Source: DATGEO01 sp035310015 (GTDB lineage Bacteria; Chloroflexota; Dormibacteria; Dormibacterales; Dormibacteraceae). Taken from it: 22,601 nt of DNA. Both the position numbers and the translations under genes were made by a program. Below, in pieces: positions 18,122 through 22,601 of this stretch. Under the pieces are notes generated by a model. That model did no database searches. It was not told the origin of the DNA and was given only the letters and a program-made list of their open reading frames with translations. Location: positions 1 through 22,601 of the forward strand of contig DATGEO010000071.1 in the NCBI GenBank assembly GCA_035310015.1, written 5' to 3'. The first letter of the stretch is position 1, and each line of letters begins with the position of its first letter.

Positions 18122-19285
18122 ATGCCCGAAGCAGTAGTCGCCGCCCTTGGACGCTCCGCCATCGGCCGTGCGCGCAAGGGATCGCTCGTCGACGTGAGGC
18201 CCGACGACCTCGCCGCTTATGTCGTGGGCAAGGTGCTCGAGAAGCTCCCGGAGCTGGACCACTCCACCATCGAAGACCTCATCTGCGGCTGCGGCCTGCC
18301 CGCGGGCGAGCAGGGACACAACCTCGGCCGTGTCATCTCCATCCTTTCGCGCCTCGACGTGCCCGGCTGCACCGTCAACCGCTACTGCTCATCGTCGCTC
18401 ATGACCACCCGCATGGCCGCGCACGCGATCGAGGCGGGCGAGGGCGACGTCTTCCTCTCCGTCGGGGTCGAGTGTGTGTCGCGTTTCATGAACGGCTACG
18501 CGGACAACCCCGACTCGGAGAACCCGCGGCTGGCGCCCGGCAACGCCGACGAGTTCCCCGACGTCTACATCGCCATGGGCCAGACCGCCGAGAACGTCGC
18601 CCGCCGGGAGAAGATCTCGCGCGAGGAGCAGGACCGCTACGCGGTGAAGAGCCAGGCCGCCGCCGTCAAGGCCCGCGAGGACGGCTTCTTCGACCGCGAG
18701 ATCGTCCCGTTCCCGCTGCCCAACGGCCAGACGTTCACCAAGGACGACGGTCCGCGACCGGGCACGACGATGGAGGTGCTCGCGACGCTGCAGCCGGCGT
18801 TCCGTGAGGACGGAACCGTGACCGCCGGCAACTCGTGCCCCCTCAACGACGGCGCGGCGGCCGTGGTCGTGATGTCCGACCGCAAGGCCAAGGAGCTTGG
18901 CATCAAGCCGATCGCCCGCATCATCTCGACCGGCCTGTCGGCGCTCGAGCCGGAATTCATGGGCCTCGGCCCCATCGACGCCAGCAAGCAGGCCCTGAAG
19001 CGGGCGAAGATGACCATCGACGACATCGACATCGTCGAGATCAACGAGGCGTTCGCCGCCCAGGTGATCCCGTCGGCGCGCGGCATCGGCGTCGACCCCT
19101 ACAGCGACAAGCTCAACCCGCACGGCGGCGCGATCGCCCTCGGCCACCCCTTCGGCATGACCGGCGCCCGCATCCTCTGCACGCTGCTCAACGGCCTGCG
19201 CGAGAAGGACAAGACGTACGGCCTGGAGACCATGTGCGTCGGCGGCGGCCAGGGGATGGCCATGATCGTAGAGCGTTTGAACTAG
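18122..19285 (+). CDS. Thiolase family protein (acetyl-CoA acyltransferase type)
   Basis: This is a 387-aa thiolase, close to the usual 390. It has the nucleophile Cys89 in NRYCSSSL, the NEAFAAQ motif, His342 in GGAIALGHPFG and Cys372 in CVGGGQG, so all catalytic residues are present. It could run beta-oxidation (FadA-like) or acetoacetyl-CoA formation; the sequence does not decide between them, and no FadB partner is in the window. Translation appears leaderless. The last nine codons and first bases of the stop (19256-19284) are duplicated exactly at 19344-19372, after a palindromic element. Confidence 0.95.
   Translation: MPEAVVAALGRSAIGRARKGSLVDVRPDDLAAYVVGKVLEKLPELDHSTIEDLICGCGLPAGEQGHNLGRVISILSRLDVPGCTVNRYCSSSLMTTRMAAHAIEAGEGDVFLSVGVECVSRFMNGYADNPDSENPRLAPGNADEFPDVYIAMGQTAENVARREKISREEQDRYAVKSQAAAVKAREDGFFDREIVPFPLPNGQTFTKDDGPRPGTTMEVLATLQPAFREDGTVTAGNSCPLNDGAAAVVVMSDRKAKELGIKPIARIISTGLSALEPEFMGLGPIDASKQALKRAKMTIDDIDIVEINEAFAAQVIPSARGIGVDPYSDKLNPHGGAIALGHPFGMTGARILCTLLNGLREKDKTYGLETMCVGGGQGMAMIVERLN
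19256..19284 (+). repeat. 29-bp direct repeat, copy 1 (thiolase 3' end)
   Basis: The 29 bases beginning ATGGCCATGATCGTAGAG and ending TTGAACTA encode the last residues of the thiolase (MAMIVERLN) and the first two bases of its stop. They recur identically at 19344-19372. Sequence before and between the copies is not duplicated, so this is not a simple tandem duplication of an 88-bp unit. Confidence 0.9.
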
Positions 19286-19299
19286 CGATCAGAGAACGA

Positions 19300-19335
19300 C
19301 TCCGGGGTCCCCACGAAATCGAGGATTTCGTGGGG
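19300..19335 (-). repeat. Palindromic repeat element, copy B
   Basis: CCCCACGAAATC / GATTTCGTGGGG with centre GAG (19309-19335) forms a 12-bp perfect stem. On the minus strand it is followed by ACCCCGGAG, matching the flank of copy A at 15888-15924. It sits between the converging thiolase and lipoprotein genes and could also block read-through, but neither side has a T run, so it is not a classic terminator. Confidence 0.8.
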
Positions 19336-19343
19336 TGGAGGGT

Positions 19344-19372
19344 ATGGCCATGATCGTAGAGCGTTTGAACTA
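19344..19372 (+). repeat. 29-bp direct repeat, copy 2 (downstream of element B)
   Basis: This is an exact second copy of the thiolase 3' end. It also supplies the stop codon of the convergent lipoprotein gene (TAG on the minus strand, 19372-19370). With the intervening 59 bases it forms an element-plus-duplication structure. Removing one copy and the spacer would leave the thiolase intact, ending in TAA at the lipoprotein's stop. Confidence 0.9.
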
Positions 19373-20092
19373 AGGGGGCCCGCCCGCCAGGGTCCTGAGG
19401 TCGACGTAGTCGCTCGGCGCGGTGATGCCCACCTTCTTGCCAACGTTCGTCAGGTCGAACCTCTCGTGCGTCACGGACTGGTCGGTGACGCACGTGTCGA
19501 CACCCTGCAAGTCCACACGCAAGAAGTAGTGAGGCGCAGCCGCCTGCACGTACATCTTTCCCAGGAGCTGATCATCGATCTCGACGACTTGCTGCCCTGA
19601 CACCGTCGACGTTCCCTTCTTTGAGAGCCCCGCCGCCGTCTTGAGACAGTTGGAGATCGTCTTCAGATCGATGATGTCCGGGATGTTGGTCGAGCTCCAG
19701 AAACTGGAGGGCATGAGCACCCACCTGTCAGCGGCCTTGGCCTTGACGATCGCTGAGGCCTGCGGGCTGGTCGGCGCAAGAAGCTCGGCGAGATCGGCCC
19801 CGTACACGAACGTCTGGGGGTCGACATGGACGATCCGCACAGTCACGCCTTGAGAGTGGAGCTTGCCTTTGACATTCGCGCCCTCGACGTCGAAGTCGGC
19901 GCCGGCGGGCCCCTCGGCCGTGGTCACCTCGACCGCCATGTGGAACGAGGTTGCCGACCCGGTGGACCGGCTCGCGTCGGCGACGATCTGCTGCGCCGTG
20001 TGGCTCTGCTCGTAGCTCGCGGAACCGCCGATGCCGCAAGCCGCCGCCAGCACCATCACCGCCGCGCTCGACACGGCCCTGATCGCCCGCAC
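19370..20092 (-). CDS. LppX/LprG-like lipoprotein or secreted protein
   Basis: This is a 240-aa protein from a GTG start. The N-terminus is basic then hydrophobic (MRAIRAVSSAAVMVLAAACG), a signal peptide with a Cys after LAAA, a slightly imperfect lipobox. The mature part alternates short strands: ATSFHMAVEVTT, ADFDVEGANVKGKLH, VTVRIVHVDPQTFVYGADL, then KKGTSTVSGQQVVEID and the final GKKVGITAPSDYVDL. This pattern is that of the LppX/LprA/LprF/LprG fold, known in mycobacteria to carry lipids across the envelope. A lipid carrier role is inferred. Its stop lies in direct repeat copy 2 and it converges with the thiolase. Confidence 0.78.
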   Translation of the reverse strand: MRAIRAVSSAAVMVLAAACGIGGSASYEQSHTAQQIVADASRSTGSATSFHMAVEVTTAEGPAGADFDVEGANVKGKLHSQGVTVRIVHVDPQTFVYGADLAELLAPTSPQASAIVKAKAADRWVLMPSSFWSSTNIPDIIDLKTISNCLKTAAGLSKKGTSTVSGQQVVEIDDQLLGKMYVQAAAPHYFLRVDLQGVDTCVTDQSVTHERFDLTNVGKKVGITAPSDYVDLRTLAGGPP

Positions 20093-20131
20093 GCCTCAGA
20101 AACGCGCTGGCGGGGCAAAATCGCACGACCA

Positions 20132-20145
20132 CGATGGGCCCATCG
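20132..20145. repeat. 14-bp perfect palindrome upstream of the lipoprotein gene
   Basis: CGATGGGCCCATCG is fully self-complementary and lies 40 bases before the lipoprotein start in the 145-base gap following the MarR gene. It could be an operator. In GC-rich DNA a 14-bp palindrome can also occur by chance, so the call is weak. Nothing else in the gap is recognisable. Confidence 0.35.
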
Positions 20146-20237
20146 CCTCGCGGAAGCTGGCTGACGGGGGCGGCGGGCGACGAGAGGTCGGTGCCGCTTT
20201 CGGCCTGACTCCTGGCGGCGGCGCTCCTGGCTGCCCG

Positions 20238-20690
20238 CTAGGCGCGAGGCGCCGCCATCGTCAGCGCGTCGAGGAGCTTCTGCAGCAGGGCCTTCAGGCG
20301 CTCGCGGTCGGCCTCTGAAACTCCGGCCAGCACCTCCTCCTCGAGGCTTTCGCGGGCCTTGTCCGCGCGCTCCAACGCCCGGCGCCCCGCCGCGGTCAGC
20401 TCGACGATGTGCCGCCTGCGGTCCTGGGGGTCGCGGCGGCGGATCGAGAACTGGGCGGCCTCGGTCTCGTTGAGGATCAGCACCACGCTGTTGGCGTCCA
20501 GCAGCAGGGCGTTCTCGAGCTCCTGCTGCGTGGTGCCCGGGTGATCGCGGATGTAGCCGAGGGTCATGTACGCCTTGAGGCGCATCCCGAGCAGCTCGTC
20601 GGTCGAGCGGCGGTGAAGCGCCTTCGACAGCTGGGTCACGAGCGAGATGAGTCCCGGTTCCGAGCTGTGGTCGCCGTGCCTCACGTCCAT
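20238..20690 (-). CDS. MarR-family transcriptional regulator
   Basis: I chose the ATG at 20690 (150 aa) over the GTG at 20702, whose AGAGG lies too close. The protein has the MarR winged-helix layout: dimerisation helix (SLVTQLSKALHRRS), recognition region (GTTQQELENALLLDANSVVLILNETEA), the wing with RRRDPQDRRRHIVELTAAGRRAL, and a C-terminal dimerisation helix. The DPQDRRRHIVELTAAG wing is the strongest family signature. It is transcribed divergently from a DHA2 drug exporter across an A/T-rich gap with an imperfect inverted repeat, the standard arrangement for a repressor of an efflux pump. Confidence 0.93.
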   Translation of the reverse strand: MDVRHGDHSSEPGLISLVTQLSKALHRRSTDELLGMRLKAYMTLGYIRDHPGTTQQELENALLLDANSVVLILNETEAAQFSIRRRDPQDRRRHIVELTAAGRRALERADKARESLEEEVLAGVSEADRERLKALLQKLLDALTMAAPRA

Positions 20691-20710
20691 TGATTCTATC
20701 ACCGCCTCTT

Positions 20711-20767
20711 AATATTCCCGCTTCTCGGAAAATTATGCAATAAGGATGGTAATGATCCTGTTATAGT
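20711..20767. promoter_or_regulatory. Divergent promoters and operator between marR and the MFS gene
   Basis: This 115-base gap is the most A/T-rich DNA in the window. For the MFS gene, TATAGT (20762-20767) is a good -10 with a weak -35. For marR, on the minus strand, TTGCAT (20740-20735) and AATATT (20716-20711) are spaced 18 bases. Overlapping the MFS promoter is an imperfect dyad, ATAAGGAT (20740s) facing ATCCTGTTAT (20755-20764) around GGTAATG, a likely MarR site. Confidence 0.6.
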
Positions 20768-20805
20768 GATCGTCAGTGTTCCGGTTGCATTCGTCGGGAG
20801 GCGTC

Positions 20806-22257
20806 ATGAACTCAAATCTTCGAAGATGGACAGCCCTGGTGGTCGTGTGCTTCGGGCAGCTCATGATCATGCTCGACACCACGATCGTGAACGTCGCGCT
20901 GCCCTACATCCAGCGTGACCTTCACTTTTCGCAGGCCGACCTCACCTGGGTCGTCAACGCCTACCTGATCGCCTACGGGAGCTTCCTGCTCCTGGCCGGC
21001 CGTCTCGGCGACCTCCTCGGGCGCCGCGCGGTGTTCCTCGCCGGCGTGGCCCTGTTCACGGTCGCCTCGTTCGGCACGGCGTTCGCGCCGTCGGCGGAGA
21101 ACCTGATCATCGGCCGCTTCCTGCAGGGCCTCGGGGCCTCGCTGTCCGCGGGGGTGATCATCGCGATCATCGTCACCGAGTTCCAGCAGCCGGCCGAGCG
21201 GGCTCAGGCCATGAGCATCTTCACGCTCGTGATCGCCGGCGGCGGATCGTTCGGGCTGCTCGCGGGCGGCCTGATCACGCAGTTCATCACCTGGCACTGG
21301 ATCTTCCTGATCAACGTGCCCATCGGCATCGTGACCTTCGCGCTCGGCGCCTGGCTGATCAAGGAGAACGAGGGCCTCGGCCTGCGCCAGGGCATCGACC
21401 TCATGGGTGCGGTGCTCGTGACCGCCTCGCTGATGCTCGGCGTCTACTCGATTGTCACCGCGGCCGACTTCGGCTGGGTGTCGGCGCACACGCTCGGCTT
21501 CGCCGGCGCGGCCATCCTGCTGCTTGCGCTCTTCGTCGCCTACGAGAACCGCATTGCCCACCCGCTGATGCCCATGCGCGTGCTCGGCATCCGCTCACTG
21601 ACCGCCGCCACCGTGGCGCGCGCCTTCGTCTTCACCGGCATCTCGACCACGTTCTTCATCGGGGTCCTGTACCTGCAGCACATTCGCGGCTACAACGCCT
21701 TCACCACGGGACTCGCGTTCCTGCCGACGACCGTCACTCTGGGCGTGCTGTCGGCCGGCATCAGCGCCCGGCTGATGGCGCGCATCGGGCCGCGCAACTT
21801 GATGGTCATCGGCATGACGGCGATCATCAGCGCGCTCGTCCTGATGTCGCTGGCCGACGACCACGCCGGCTACTTCCCGATCCTGCTGGGCGGCTACGTC
21901 CTGCTCGGGCTCGGCGGCGGCATGACCTTCCTGCCCCTGCTGACGGTCTCGATGTCCGAGATCGCGCCGCACGAGGCGGGCCTGGCTTCGGGTTTCAGCA
22001 ACGCGACGATGCAGGTGGGTGGGGCGCTCGGCCTCGCCGCGCTCGGCACAGTGGCCACCAACCGCGCCGGCAACCTGCTCACCCACGGCGCCACGCTTCG
22101 CAGCGCGCTCGTCGGTGGCTACCAGCTGGCGTTCCTGCTGGCGGCCGCGAGCGTCGTGGTGGCGCTGGTGATCGTGCTCGCGGCACTGCGCTCGACGCGC
22201 AGCGGCCGCTCGGTCAAGGTCGAAGAGGAGTCGGAGGTCGAGGTGGAGGCCGCCTGA
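20806..22257 (+). CDS. DHA2-family MFS drug exporter (EmrB/QacA type)
   Basis: The ATG at 20806 has GGGAGG five bases upstream, which decides the start over an earlier in-frame codon at 20776. The product is 483 aa with about 14 membrane helices. It has the DHA2 opening LDTTIVNVALPYIQRDL, loop 2-3 motif A as GRLGDLLGRRAVFLAG, RFLQGLGASLSAG, and the late segment LASGFSNATMQVGGALGLAALG. The C-terminus is charged (VKVEEESEVEVEAA). Such pumps use the proton gradient to expel hydrophobic drugs. Divergent marR suggests induction by a pump substrate; that substrate is unknown. Confidence 0.94.
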   Translation: MNSNLRRWTALVVVCFGQLMIMLDTTIVNVALPYIQRDLHFSQADLTWVVNAYLIAYGSFLLLAGRLGDLLGRRAVFLAGVALFTVASFGTAFAPSAENLIIGRFLQGLGASLSAGVIIAIIVTEFQQPAERAQAMSIFTLVIAGGGSFGLLAGGLITQFITWHWIFLINVPIGIVTFALGAWLIKENEGLGLRQGIDLMGAVLVTASLMLGVYSIVTAADFGWVSAHTLGFAGAAILLLALFVAYENRIAHPLMPMRVLGIRSLTAATVARAFVFTGISTTFFIGVLYLQHIRGYNAFTTGLAFLPTTVTLGVLSAGISARLMARIGPRNLMVIGMTAIISALVLMSLADDHAGYFPILLGGYVLLGLGGGMTFLPLLTVSMSEIAPHEAGLASGFSNATMQVGGALGLAALGTVATNRAGNLLTHGATLRSALVGGYQLAFLLAAASVVVALVIVLAALRSTRSGRSVKVEEESEVEVEAA

Positions 22258-22272
22258 GGCGCCTCGAGGCCC

Positions 22273-22464
22273 TTAGCCTCTCCGCTCCGAGTAGAAGCGG
22301 CACGGCGGTGAGTCCGCCGTGGTGTGGAAGTTCCAGTGACGGCACCACGTGGTGCCGTCAAATTTCTTGCACGTGCCGCACGTGACGCGCGGGCGCTCCA
22401 CGCGCGTCTTCTTCATGTGGTGCTCGGGGCGCTCGCCCGCGAAGGGTTCGGGGTTCATGCCCAT
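22273..22464 (-). CDS. Small Cys-rich protein, probable metal binding
   Basis: This is a 63-aa protein starting at ATG (a second ATG two codons later is possible). The first 28 residues are polar. The rest holds four cysteines (C29, C32, C41, C55) and two histidines (H43, H47) in the pattern CGTC-KKFDGTTWC-RHWNFHTTADSPPC. This looks like a small zinc- or iron-sulfur-binding fold; I do not know a named family. It lies 9 bases downstream of purH on the same strand, so it is probably co-transcribed with it, and it converges on the MFS gene with a 15-base gap (a GAGGCGCCTC palindrome spans the MFS stop). Confidence 0.68.
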   Translation of the reverse strand: MGMNPEPFAGERPEHHMKKTRVERPRVTCGTCKKFDGTTWCRHWNFHTTADSPPCRFYSERRG

Positions 22465-22473
22465 GGACCCAGA

Positions 22474-22601
22474 TTAGTGCCGGAAGTGCCGCCGCCCGGT
22501 CATGACCATCGCGATGCCGGCGGCGTCCGCGACGGCCACCACCTCCGCATCTTTCAGCGAGCCGCCGGGCTGGATCACCGCGGTCACGCCCGCGCGGATT
22601 C
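22474..22601 (-). CDS. purH: PurH 3' end (AICAR transformylase / IMP cyclohydrolase), cut off
   Basis: Only the last 41 or so residues are inside the window. They read AGVTAVIQPGGSLKDAEVV, then VADAAGIAMVMTGRRHFRH before TAA. That is the characteristic C-terminus of PurH, which carries out the last two steps of IMP synthesis. The QPGGS and TGxRHFRH signatures make this secure despite the short length. The start lies beyond the right edge of the window. Confidence 0.93.
   Translation of the reverse strand, partial: IRAGVTAVIQPGGSLKDAEVVAVADAAGIAMVMTGRRHFRH

Noticed and set aside
22251..22272. GAGGCGCCTC/GAGGC palindromes between the MFS and Cys-rich genes as a bidirectional terminator
   Set aside because: The stems are very short and overlapping, and there is no T run on either side.

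Overview
This window is about 70% G+C, densely packed, and free of transposases, phage genes, CRISPR arrays and RNA genes that I can recognise. It looks like a chromosomal segment of a soil-type, high-GC, Actinobacteria/Chloroflexota-like bacterium, with Candidatus Dormibacterota as one possibility. The reasons are frequent GTG and TTG starts, 1-14 nt gene overlaps, DUF3147, Holin-X and DUF3618 proteins, and an LppX/LprG-like lipoprotein. The lineage is inferred from style and not proven.

Layout. Bases 1-2564 hold two DUF3147-like membrane proteins (+, the first cut by the window edge) converging on a Holin-X / DUF3618 / YihY envelope cassette (-). Bases 2600-2790 hold what looks like a decayed gene fragment. 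Next come an SRPBCC protein with an overlapping protein of unknown function (-), a divergent MFS exporter (+), and an ABC exporter (-) whose permease carries a C-terminal SpoIIM domain. Bases 7149-15486 are a pyrimidine operon read leftward: pyrB, pyrR, a fused carA-carB, pyrK, pyrD and a conserved membrane protein, possibly reading on into the ABC exporter. Rightward from 15487 are a zinc-ribbon protein with a histone-H1-like tail, a NatAB-type ABC exporter, a small membrane protein and a thiolase. The right end holds a lipoprotein (-), a divergent MarR / DHA2-MFS pair, a small Cys-rich protein and the 3' end of purH.

How the genes work together. CarAB makes carbamoyl phosphate, PyrB makes carbamoyl aspartate and PyrD-PyrK oxidises dihydroorotate; pyrC, pyrE and pyrF are not in the window. 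PyrR should sense UMP/UTP. The pyrB leader carries a hairpin with the PyrR-type CNGNGA hexaloop next to the ribosome binding site, which points to translational repression.

Most notable observations: (1) the single-polypeptide CarA-CarB fusion; (2) the PyrR-type hairpin; (3) two copies of a palindromic element with compensatory stem changes, one lying inside the apparent 5' end of an ABC ATPase gene and the other flanked by a 29-bp exact direct repeat that duplicates the thiolase 3' end; (4) twin 18-bp repeats spaced 42 bp between pyrB and pyrR, one forming the T-tail of a terminator-like hairpin; (5) the ABC-2 permease / SpoIIM fusion. I did not find a clear defence or secondary-metabolite system.
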